From Candidatus Bathyarchaeota archaeon (GTDB lineage Archaea > Thermoproteota > Bathyarchaeia > TCS64), in contig JAOZIG010000052.1 in assembly GCA_026014515.1 (NCBI GenBank), positions 1-5,711 of the forward strand: a stretch of DNA of 5,711 bases. The letters run 5' to 3'. The notes beneath the pieces are model-generated. The model saw only the letters and a program-made list of their open reading frames with translations, made no database searches and had not been told where the DNA came from. This document shows positions 1 to 5,644 of the stretch, in pieces (the first letter of the stretch is position 1; each line of letters begins with the position of its first letter). A program made the position numbers and the translations under genes.

Positions 1-194
1 CCTACAAACGAATGAAAGAAACAGGAATGGACCTTATCGTTGCTAACGATGTATCCCATGATAAGACAGGTTTCGGTACTGATACTAATGAGGTTTATAT
101 CATCGATAATGAGAAAAACGTAGAACACGTCGAGTTATCTGATAAATATGATGTGGCTTCACGAATACTTGATCTAGTGTTAATTCATCTGTAG
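1..194 (+). CDS. coaBC: CoaBC C-terminal end (phosphopantothenate-cysteine ligase domain), 5'-truncated
   Basis: This is the last 63 residues of an open frame that enters from the left edge (codons read from base 3) and stops at 192-194. It matches the C-terminus of the CoaB domain of the bifunctional phosphopantothenoylcysteine decarboxylase/phosphopantothenate-cysteine ligase. The visible signature is DLIVANDVS, followed by GFGTDTNEVYII, then a K-x-DVA-x-RILD ending. In the family this region belongs to the ligase half, which joins cysteine to 4'-phosphopantothenate in the cytoplasm during coenzyme A synthesis. A separate CoaB cannot be excluded because the CoaC half would lie outside the window. 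The methionine at base 12 is internal, because the frame is open upstream of it and the family is far longer. No gene follows closely, so this looks like the end of its transcription unit. Confidence 0.88.
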   Translation, partial: YKRMKETGMDLIVANDVSHDKTGFGTDTNEVYIIDNEKNVEHVELSDKYDVASRILDLVLIHL

Positions 195-215
195 ACTTTT
201 ATCTAATCTCGTTAA

Positions 216-239
216 TTTGTCTCATCGCTACGAGACAAA
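216..239. other. 8-bp inverted repeat (hairpin) downstream of coaBC
   Basis: TTTGTCTC at 216-223 is the exact reverse complement of GAGACAAA at 232-239, separated by an 8-base loop. It starts 21 bases after the coaBC stop. It could be a 3'-end stem for the coaBC transcript or a palindromic operator. No long T-run follows it, so it is not a classic terminator. A chance 8-bp repeat is possible. Confidence 0.4.
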
Positions 240-303
240 ATACGTTTCTAATCGGATTGAATGTGTTTACTTGAAGCTATATGCGTGTTTTTAGCTAGAT
301 GTG

Positions 304-319
304 GTTTAAATTGTTTAAA
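304..319 (+). repeat. Short tandem-like direct repeat in the upstream region
   Basis: GTTTAAA occurs at 304-310 and again at 313-319, a 9-base period, and each copy contains the palindrome TTTAAA. Within the otherwise gene-free 195-384 gap this could be a regulator site or a TATA-like region (TTTAAAATA at 314-322). In AT-rich DNA it may also be chance. Confidence 0.3.
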
Positions 320-344
320 ATATCTGATGTTATTCTCATAGGTT

Positions 345-360
345 GAAAATAACTTTATTA
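345..360 (+). promoter_or_regulatory. Candidate archaeal BRE/TATA promoter for the exported coiled-coil protein
   Basis: A purine-rich stretch (GAAAATAA, 345-352) precedes TTTATTA at 354-360. The centre of the TATA-like element lies about 28 bases before the ATG at 385, the spacing expected for a leaderless archaeal transcript. No good Shine-Dalgarno sequence precedes the ATG; only GTGAG at 368-372 is present, rather far away. A second TATA-like element (314-322) would give a leader of about 40 bases instead. Confidence 0.35.
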
Positions 361-384
361 AATGAAAGTGAGTATCAATAAAAC

Positions 385-1128
385 ATGAATAAACAAAAGA
401 CAAGTATAATCATACTATTATCAATCACACTCTCAATGCTGGGAGTATCAGTAATTCAAGCACAGAATATACAAGACTCATCAATGTGCTACGATTACGG
501 AAACACAGACTTAATGCCCATTGGGGAAGGAAATACTATCTTTCAATACACGGACAAGATAGGACTCTGGGTCCAAATACAAAACCCACCAGACGTAACA
601 TATAGGGTAATATGGTACGATCCCAATGGAAACCAGTTTAGAAACGTAGCTGTCGATGTTATCGAAAAATCAGGAGCTGACTGGGGTATAGTCTTTGACT
701 CAATTAATATCGCAGAATCAACTGCAAAAAACAAGCTAGGAGTCTGGACTGTAGCCCTATCGATTGATGGACAAGTTGAGGTAGAGACTGAATTCCAGAT
801 AATCAACTATGATTCATTACTCTCTAGCATTCAGTCAATTCAAGACCAGATACAGGATTTCATAGCGGAGAAAGACGAATTACTAGCAGAGAAGGAAACA
901 CTTGAAGATCAATTAGCGGATCTTCAAGCTGAAAACCAGGATTTACTAGATCAAATAGGTACAGGAAGCAATTATGAACAGCTTGTAGAAGACTATGAAG
1001 ACCTTGAAGCTGATTATACTGCATTACAGGCTAGTCAGGGTACAACCAAGATGATGATGTATGCATCTATTGTGGTTGCTTTGATTGCTGTTGTTGTAGC
1101 TGTATACTTTGGTGTTATGAAGAAGTAA
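385..1128 (+). CDS. Exported, C-terminally membrane-anchored coiled-coil protein of unknown function
   Basis: I do not recognise a named family for this 247-residue protein. Residues 1-27 form a signal peptide: a basic start (NKQK), a hydrophobic core and an AQA-type cleavage site. Residues about 28-141 look like an all-beta, possibly Ig-like, domain with alternating strands, a WYDPNGN turn, and a closing G-x-W-x-V...DG...F-x-I pattern common in extracytoplasmic beta-sandwich domains. Residues about 144-217 are rich in Glu, Gln, Asp and Leu with heptad spacing, so a coiled coil, interrupted near a GTGSN turn at 192-196. Residues about 224-244 are one hydrophobic helix followed by MKK, which suggests the bulk lies outside the cell with a short cytoplasmic tail. 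It stands alone, with a terminator behind it and its own promoter region. The 5' part uses A/C-ending codons, unlike the following genes; the last 31 codons do not. A surface-stalk or receptor-like role is only a guess. Confidence 0.85.
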   Translation: MNKQKTSIIILLSITLSMLGVSVIQAQNIQDSSMCYDYGNTDLMPIGEGNTIFQYTDKIGLWVQIQNPPDVTYRVIWYDPNGNQFRNVAVDVIEKSGADWGIVFDSINIAESTAKNKLGVWTVALSIDGQVEVETEFQIINYDSLLSSIQSIQDQIQDFIAEKDELLAEKETLEDQLADLQAENQDLLDQIGTGSNYEQLVEDYEDLEADYTALQASQGTTKMMMYASIVVALIAVVVAVYFGVMKK

Positions 1129-1133
1129 TTCTT

Positions 1134-1146
1134 CCCCTCTTTTTTT
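1134..1146 (+). terminator. Poly-T transcription terminator
   Basis: A pyrimidine tract just after the stop codon at 1126-1128 (CCCCTC) ends in seven T residues (1140-1146). Such T-runs on the coding strand are the usual intrinsic termination signal in archaea and need no hairpin. It separates the exported protein gene from the metabolic cluster. Confidence 0.55.
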
Positions 1147-1149
1147 ATG

Positions 1150-1162
1150 GAAATGCATATTA
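1150..1162 (+). promoter_or_regulatory. Candidate promoter of the dehydrogenase-kinase-aldolase cluster
   Basis: GAAATG followed by CATATTA (about 1150-1162) resembles a BRE/TATA pair. Transcription would begin near 1185-1190, giving an almost leaderless message for the TTG start at 1193, which agrees with the lack of a Shine-Dalgarno sequence there. It is the best candidate between the upstream T-run and the gene, but the match is weak. Confidence 0.28.
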
Positions 1163-1192
1163 CTTTCTAGTCTACACGGTTATCGAATTGAT

Positions 1193-2278
1193 TTGACCAA
1201 GATATTGGTGCTTTATGATAAATGGATGAGGGGTAACGCGGAGGATATGTGGCGTACCTCCTTCAAGGAAGCTTTAGGTGATGATGTGGATATGTATGAT
1301 TTTGTCTACATGGAAAACGTAGAGGGATCATACAAGTGGTCTACTGATATTGTTGATAACGTTAAGGAGGCTTTTGGTAACCCTGAGGAGATCAAGAAGG
1401 CTATTGAGGGTTGTGAAGTAGTGGTTTCTGGTTATGGGCCTTTTACACGTGAAATTATGGATGCTTCGGGTGAGTTGAAGGTTATTGGTATTAGTCGTGG
1501 TGGTCCTGTGAATGTTGATCAGAAATCAGCCACAGAGAAAGGCATCTATGTGTTAAGGGCTGTGGGTAGGAACGCGGAGTCTGTTGCTGATCAAACCATG
1601 GGGCTGCTTTTGTCTGAGTTAAGGTATATTGCGCGTCATAATAAGGAGATCAAGACTGGAGAGTATTTTGAGAACCTAAGTGGTATGGGGCGTTCAGGTT
1701 ATCTGGGATCTTTTAACTGGATGGAGGCTAATGGCAAGACTCTTGGTTTGATTGGGTATGGTCAGGTTGGTAGTCGTGTAGCGAAACGTGCAAAGGCGTT
1801 TGATATACGTGTGATTGTTTTTGACCCATATATTGATCAGCAGATATTGAGGGATGAGGGTGTTGAACCTGTTGACTTGGATACTGTGTTAGTTGAGTCT
1901 GATTTCGTGTCAATTCACTGTGGTTTGTCCCCTGAGACACATCATATGCTGAATACTGAAGCATTCAAGAAAATGAAGAAGACTGCGATTTTAATCAATA
2001 CAGCACGTGGTAGTATCATTGATGAAAAGGCGCTTTATGATGCCTTGAAGAATGGTGATATTGCCTCTGCGGCACTTGATGTCTTTGAGGATGATCCTAT
2101 TCAAGCGGATAACCCATTGATTGGTCTTGATAATGTGACAATTACCCCTCATACTGCTGGTAGGTCACCTGATACCGAGATGCGAGGTTATAGGCAGATT
2201 GCCCAACAAGTTGCGCGTTATCTACGCGGTGAAGGTATCGTGCCTATACATGTAGCTAACCGCGATGTAATAGCTTAG
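1193..2278 (+). CDS. D-isomer-specific 2-hydroxyacid dehydrogenase (phosphoglycerate dehydrogenase-like)
   Basis: The 361-residue protein has the two-lobed layout of NAD-dependent 2-hydroxyacid dehydrogenases. The Rossmann motif is GYGQVG (188-193), and Asp211 at the end of the next strand (VFDPY) favours NAD(H) over NADP(H). The catalytic set is present: Arg272 (NTARG), Glu299 (DVFED) and His320 (TPHTAG). The substrate-side loop reads SRGGPVNVD (101-109), where classic SerA proteins have a GxGxxNID-type loop. There is no C-terminal ACT/regulatory domain, so this is probably not the serine-pathway SerA. The N-terminal lobe is somewhat longer than in short family members. The TTG at 1193 is chosen because the first beta strand (KILVLYD) starts directly after it and the only nearby in-frame ATG would remove that strand. 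It leads a cluster with a kinase 12 bases downstream, which suggests oxidation or reduction of a hydroxy acid or related small carbohydrate; the substrate is unknown. Confidence 0.9.
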   Translation: MTKILVLYDKWMRGNAEDMWRTSFKEALGDDVDMYDFVYMENVEGSYKWSTDIVDNVKEAFGNPEEIKKAIEGCEVVVSGYGPFTREIMDASGELKVIGISRGGPVNVDQKSATEKGIYVLRAVGRNAESVADQTMGLLLSELRYIARHNKEIKTGEYFENLSGMGRSGYLGSFNWMEANGKTLGLIGYGQVGSRVAKRAKAFDIRVIVFDPYIDQQILRDEGVEPVDLDTVLVESDFVSIHCGLSPETHHMLNTEAFKKMKKTAILINTARGSIIDEKALYDALKNGDIASAALDVFEDDPIQADNPLIGLDNVTITPHTAGRSPDTEMRGYRQIAQQVARYLRGEGIVPIHVANRDVIA

Positions 2279-2290
2279 AAGTGTTGGGTT

Positions 2291-3757
2291 ATGGCTGCGG
2301 ACTCTTTTCTCGTGATTGATGCTGGTTCTGGTAGCGTCAAGTCTTTCCTTATTTCTCCAGTTGGTGAGGTTCTTGCTCGTAGTGAACGAGACTGGGATCG
2401 GGATAATTGGAATAGTGAAGAGGCTTGGCTTCAGATTGCGGATAGTATTTCTGAATTAACGCGAGGCACCGAGACTAGGGTTCTTGGGGTTAGCTCAACT
2501 AGCATGCGTGAAGAGTTCATATTACTTGAAGAGGATGGAAAAGAGATTCCTTTCAAATTATGTGATGAATCTGAGAAACATGGCTACAAAGTCTTAGAAG
2601 AGCATGGTGAAGCCATGTATATTAGTTCGGGTCACTGGCCTGTGCCAAACTGGATAGCGGGAGCTATTCTTCCATGGCTTTCTGAGGCTAACCCTAGGCT
2701 TTTTGATAGAGTTTCTTATGTATTGATGATTTCGGATTGGGTTAATTTTAGGCTCAGCAGTGTCGCTGGAGTTGAAGGCAGTGGTGCATGTGAGACTAGT
2801 TTATTCAGTATTAGAGACTATGACTGGGACTGGAGCATCATAGATCAAGTCAATTTACCTAGGGGTATTTTTCCAAAAGTATTGAGAAATGGAACTGAAC
2901 TAGGGTCAGTCACCAAACAATCTTCTAATGAGACGGGTATTCCTGAGGGCGTGCCGGTTATTTTGGGTGGAGCTGATACTCAGTGTGGTTTACTTGGTAT
3001 GGGTACCCTTAGTGGAGAGGCTGGTGCTGTCGGTGGAACAACTACGCCTGTTCAGATCGTCACGGAAAAGCCAGTTTTTGATGATGAGATGCGTACTTGG
3101 ACTAATAATTATCTTGTCGAGGATAGCTGGATTCTTGAGTCAAATGTTGGATACACTGGACGTGGTATCAGGTGGCTCAGAGACGAGTTTGGTGATGGCA
3201 TAAGAGGCTACGAGGATTTGACAAATGTAGCGAAAAAGGTGCCTCTTGGATGTAATGGAGTCTTGGCTTTTCTTGGGCCTCATGTGTTTGATTGTGGTCC
3301 TCCTTATTGGCCTATGGATAAGCTTGGTAACTTGCCTATTGAGCCAACTGTGACTGGTAGTCATAGTTTCAGTGTTTCTGTTTTGTCTAGGGCTATCTTT
3401 GAGGCTAATTGTTATGGGGTTCGTGCTAATCTTGATCAGCTTCGTGAGATTAGTGGTTTGGAGTTTGATTATCTGCATTTTTGTGGAGGGAATTCCAAAT
3501 CTGATCTGTGGATGCAGATTCAGGCTGATGTACTTGATATGCCGGTTCATGTGCCTTTAATTCATGATGCATCAGCGGTTGGTACTGCCATTTTGGCTTC
3601 TATTGGCTCAGGATATTATGGTAGTGTGGATGAAGCTGTTGAATGCATGGTTAAGACTGGTAGAGTGTATAAGCCTAGACGAGACTGTGTTGAAGAGTAT
3701 CAGACTCACTATGATCGTTGGATGCGTACTCGTGAGCGTCTTGGCCGTATTGAGTGA
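2291..3757 (+). CDS. FGGY-family carbohydrate kinase, autoinducer-2 kinase (LsrK)-like
   Basis: The 488 residues match the full length of FGGY kinases, which use ATP to phosphorylate sugars, polyols or related compounds in the cytoplasm. The first phosphate-binding loop is DAGSGSVK (10-17), a Ser variant of the usual D-x-G-T motif. The catalytic base is Asp229 in GGADTQCGLLG (226-236). The adenine-side motif is FCGGNSKSDLW (397-407). From memory, SMREEFILLEEDG (71-83), MISDWVNFRLS (146-156) and PVFDDEM...GYTGRGIRWLRDEF (261-300) align best with E. coli LsrK. The sugar-side D-x-R motif of many family members appears as CDESEKHGYK (91-100), without the Arg, so the substrate may differ from that of LsrK. 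It lies 12 bases after the dehydrogenase, in the same operon. The ATG at 2291 gives the expected N-terminus; no clear ribosome binding site is visible. The FGGY assignment is firm, the LsrK-like placement moderate. Confidence 0.9.
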   Translation: MAADSFLVIDAGSGSVKSFLISPVGEVLARSERDWDRDNWNSEEAWLQIADSISELTRGTETRVLGVSSTSMREEFILLEEDGKEIPFKLCDESEKHGYKVLEEHGEAMYISSGHWPVPNWIAGAILPWLSEANPRLFDRVSYVLMISDWVNFRLSSVAGVEGSGACETSLFSIRDYDWDWSIIDQVNLPRGIFPKVLRNGTELGSVTKQSSNETGIPEGVPVILGGADTQCGLLGMGTLSGEAGAVGGTTTPVQIVTEKPVFDDEMRTWTNNYLVEDSWILESNVGYTGRGIRWLRDEFGDGIRGYEDLTNVAKKVPLGCNGVLAFLGPHVFDCGPPYWPMDKLGNLPIEPTVTGSHSFSVSVLSRAIFEANCYGVRANLDQLREISGLEFDYLHFCGGNSKSDLWMQIQADVLDMPVHVPLIHDASAVGTAILASIGSGYYGSVDEAVECMVKTGRVYKPRRDCVEEYQTHYDRWMRTRERLGRIE

Positions 3758-3798
3758 TACTGCTTTTATTTGAAGCCTGTATCCTCTATGTGATTCAT

Positions 3799-4461
3799 AT
3801 GTCTGATATTGAGCAGGAGCTTCGTGAAAGATTAACAAAGGTGGGTCGTCAGCTTTTCGCTGATGGTTTAACCCATGGTGCGTCTGGTAATATTAGTGCC
3901 CGTATTCCGGGGACTGATACTTGTTTGATTAAGCCCAGTGGTTATCGTTTCTGTGACTTGGAGCCCGAGCATTTCCTTTTGGTAGATATTAACACACGGG
4001 AAGTCTTGAAAGGCACGGCAAAGCCCAGCATCGAGACCCCATTCCATACTAAACTGTATCTTCAGTGGCCTGAGGCGGGTGGCGTCGTTCATATTCACCC
4101 GAAATATTGTACTATCTTGGCTACGATAGGTGAAGAGCTTGTGCTTATGGGGCTAGATATCTATGGTGCTCCGGCTTTAGCTAAGGGGGTTCCCATGTCT
4201 AAGTTTGCACCACCGGGTAGTGAAGAGCTTGCGGAGAATATGGTGTCTGCGATGAAGGAGCATATCGCTTGTTTGATGCCTCATCATGGCAGTACTGCCA
4301 TTGGTAAGAGTATCGAGGAGGCTGCGAAAAACGCGAAGGTATTGGAGGATTTAGCCCAGCTTCAGTATGAAATTATGCTGGTTGGTGAACCTGATCCTTT
4401 GCCTCAGTCGATGCTGGATATGCTTGTGGAACGGGCTAAAGAAAAGGGCTTACTGGTGTGA
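3799..4461 (+). CDS. Class II aldolase/adducin-family protein (L-fuculose-1-phosphate aldolase-like)
   Basis: The 220-residue protein has the length and motifs of zinc-dependent class II aldolases of the FucA/AraD group, which split ketose phosphates into a triose phosphate (DHAP in FucA) and a short aldehyde. Alternatively some relatives decarboxylate a keto-acid phosphate or epimerise. Metal ligands are His98 and His100 (VVHIHP) and His163 (PHHG); the catalytic acid is Glu79 (KPSIETPFH). The phosphate-binding loops are GASGNIS (27-33) and KPSGYR (45-50). The ATG at 3799 is preceded by GTGATT (3790-3795), complementary to the end of archaeal 16S rRNA, and gives a normal N-terminus. A GTG at 3754 is in frame and overlaps the kinase stop, but it would add 15 unusually hydrophobic residues. 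It is third in the cluster, 41 bases after the kinase, so it probably acts on that kinase's product. The exact substrate cannot be read from sequence. Confidence 0.88.
   Translation: MSDIEQELRERLTKVGRQLFADGLTHGASGNISARIPGTDTCLIKPSGYRFCDLEPEHFLLVDINTREVLKGTAKPSIETPFHTKLYLQWPEAGGVVHIHPKYCTILATIGEELVLMGLDIYGAPALAKGVPMSKFAPPGSEELAENMVSAMKEHIACLMPHHGSTAIGKSIEEAAKNAKVLEDLAQLQYEIMLVGEPDPLPQSMLDMLVERAKEKGLLV
4438..4445 (-). terminator. Candidate T-rich terminator for the minus-strand F420 oxidoreductase gene
   Basis: AAAGAAAA on the plus strand reads TTTTCTTT on the minus strand, five bases after the stop of the minus-strand gene. It lies inside the aldolase coding region, where it encodes Lys-Glu-Lys. 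It is short and interrupted, so support is weak. Confidence 0.25.
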
Positions 4462-5496
4462 TGATTTTTTCATCTCAGCCAGTTTATGTACCAGTGTTTC
4501 CTCTTTATCAAAGTCTTCGATTAATATAGCTTCAATTAACCCTGATTTGATAGCTGCGTCTAGTATTTTTTGTCCTTTTTCGTTTCTAACTATTACCGTA
4601 CTGTGTCCTGCTGGGCTTCCAACGTTTCCCACGGATATGTCAGAGTACTCTGAAGTGAAATCGGTGCAGTGTGAGCAAGTTGATCTGATTAAGGGTTTTA
4701 CGTTGGCTAGTTTTGCTCTGTGGAGTCTTTCCTCCCCGTTCCAAGCGTAGAATCTACCGTTTTTAATCTCAAACTTGGTTACTTGCCCTGGGTCTACATC
4801 GTTGTCTTTGAGGTACTGCATATAGTCATCGTAGTTGAATGTCTCCATACAGAACAATCCAATCTTCAGCGCGACAGCGTCTGCAATTTTCTTGTTTTTG
4901 AGGGGCCCATCCGTAGCTAGGCTCAGTCCCCGCATCTGGCATGTGGTGCCTACTACAGCGATTTTTTCGAGTTTTTCTATTTTTACGGCTTGTTTTACGC
5001 CGACTAAGGCTGGACTTGGTGTGTATTTTGTGCCTGCTGCTTTGATTACTTCTTCTCGGGTCTTTGCTACTTTTGGTTTGGGGACCCATATCTTGTCTTC
5101 TTCTAGGTCAGCTACGATTACTGCGTCGCCTCCTTCGTTGAGGAATTGGGTTAGGAGTGCGGTTACTACGCCGCCGTCTTGGGCTTTGCTGTGTATGTCT
5201 TCTTGTGTGGTTTTTGCTTGGTATGCTTTTTGGTATATGCCTGTGAGTTTTTCTATTGGTTTTCTTGTTCTTCCGAATACTTTTTGGTCCATGTCATCTG
5301 CGTCAAATGATGCTGATGGGCAGTTTGCGTAACAGATGCCGCACTCGATGCAGTTTCCTATGAGGTTTGGTATTGTGTTTTTGAGTTCTATTGCGTTTAC
5401 TGGGCATACTGCTTCGCATGTGCCGCAGCTTGTGCAGATTTGGTTGTCTATTATGTCTTTTTTGAGGTCGTTAAATGTTTTTTTTGGTTGACTCAA
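4450..5496 (-). CDS. F420H2 dehydrogenase FpoF/FqoF-like protein (FrhB-family F420 oxidoreductase)
   Basis: The 348-residue protein has the FpoF layout and close to its usual length. Two [4Fe-4S] ferredoxin motifs come first: Cys21/24/27/31 (CTSCGTCEAVCP) and Cys49/52/55/59 (CIECGICYANCP). A FrhB-type flavin/F420 domain follows, with QDGGVV (106-111), GTKYT (155-159), GTTCQ (183-187), LFCMETF (214-220), CSHCTDFTSEY (274-284) and DISVGNVGSP (286-295). Cys186, Cys216, Cys274 and Cys277 may hold a further cluster, as in FrhB. The tail LVHKLAEMKK resembles that of methanosarcinal FpoF. The family moves electrons between coenzyme F420 and ferredoxin, a hydrogenase or a membrane complex. No partner subunit is seen here, so it may be a soluble ferredoxin:F420 oxidoreductase. 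The start is TTG at 5496, because an in-frame TGA lies three codons upstream and no ATG occurs before the first cluster. No Shine-Dalgarno is visible. Confidence 0.9.
   Translation of the reverse strand: MSQPKKTFNDLKKDIIDNQICTSCGTCEAVCPVNAIELKNTIPNLIGNCIECGICYANCPSASFDADDMDQKVFGRTRKPIEKLTGIYQKAYQAKTTQEDIHSKAQDGGVVTALLTQFLNEGGDAVIVADLEEDKIWVPKPKVAKTREEVIKAAGTKYTPSPALVGVKQAVKIEKLEKIAVVGTTCQMRGLSLATDGPLKNKKIADAVALKIGLFCMETFNYDDYMQYLKDNDVDPGQVTKFEIKNGRFYAWNGEERLHRAKLANVKPLIRSTCSHCTDFTSEYSDISVGNVGSPAGHSTVIVRNEKGQKILDAAIKSGLIEAILIEDFDKEETLVHKLAEMKKSSHQ
4465..4470 (+). terminator. Candidate poly-T terminator of the plus-strand cluster
   Basis: Six T residues begin three bases after the aldolase stop codon at 4459-4461. 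They lie within the coding sequence of the convergent gene, where they encode its Lys-Lys pair near the C-terminus. This is the only T-run close to the end of the operon. Confidence 0.4.
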
Positions 5497-5528
5497 ATTA
5501 TTTCAAGGAGTAAGATTTCGCTCTGAGC

Positions 5529-5544
5529 TTAACTATTTTTCCAA
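5529..5544 (-). promoter_or_regulatory. Candidate TATA promoter for the F420 oxidoreductase gene
   Basis: Read on the minus strand, 5544-5529 gives TTGG followed by AAAAATAGTTAA, a purine-rich and TATA-like run. Its centre would place transcription initiation near 5507, leaving a leader of about 10 bases before the TTG at 5496. That agrees with the absence of a ribosome binding site. It is judged by eye only. Confidence 0.33.
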
Positions 5545-5587
5545 TATTTGGGTTTAGGACCGGCTAGATACATATCAATATAGCGAG

Positions 5588-5595
5588 TTTATATC
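5588..5595 (+). promoter_or_regulatory. Candidate TATA promoter for the acyl-CoA synthetase gene
   Basis: TTTATATC at 5588-5595, preceded by GCGAG, is a good TATA-like match. It would start transcription near 5618, leaving a leader of about 40 bases that includes the AAGGTG ribosome binding site. A second T/A-rich element (TTTTTATTTT at 5610-5619) is an alternative. It lies back to back with the minus-strand promoter in the 162-base divergent gap. Confidence 0.33.
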
Positions 5596-5644
5596 TCAAA
5601 TGCTCAAAGTTTTTATTTTCCTACCCTATTTCTGTTGAGTCTTG

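Noticed and set aside
271..285. TTGAAGCTATATGCG resembles TTGAAGCTAGACGCG at 5659-5673 (13 of 15 bases), suggesting a decayed copy of the synthetase start
   Set aside because: The similarity does not extend either way, the 271 frame stops after seven codons, and no PKSVAV motif follows. Probably chance.
261..341. A 26-codon ORF (ATG 261 to TAG 339-341) with four Cys residues between coaBC and the exported protein gene
   Set aside because: No ribosome binding site or suitably spaced promoter, and it runs through the promoter-like repeats of the next gene. Too short to support without conservation data.
1193..2278. Calling the dehydrogenase SerA (serine biosynthesis)
   Set aside because: It lacks the C-terminal regulatory domain, has an SRGGPVNVD loop in place of the usual substrate loop, and sits with a sugar kinase and aldolase rather than serine-pathway genes.
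3140..3550. A 136-codon minus-strand open frame inside the kinase gene
   Set aside because: It is antisense to well-conserved FGGY kinase motifs and its composition (Thr/Ile/Asn/Ser-rich) is what the T/G-rich third positions of the kinase produce when read backwards.
2291..3757. A complete AI-2 (lsr) quorum-signal uptake and processing system
   Set aside because: Only the kinase resembles an Lsr protein. No LsrACDB transporter, LsrR, LsrF or LsrG is present, and the sugar-side motif of the kinase differs.
4835..5332. A 165-codon plus-strand open frame opposite the F420 oxidoreductase
   Set aside because: A shadow frame caused by the A/C-ending codons of the real minus-strand gene, which has intact cysteine motifs and FrhB signatures.
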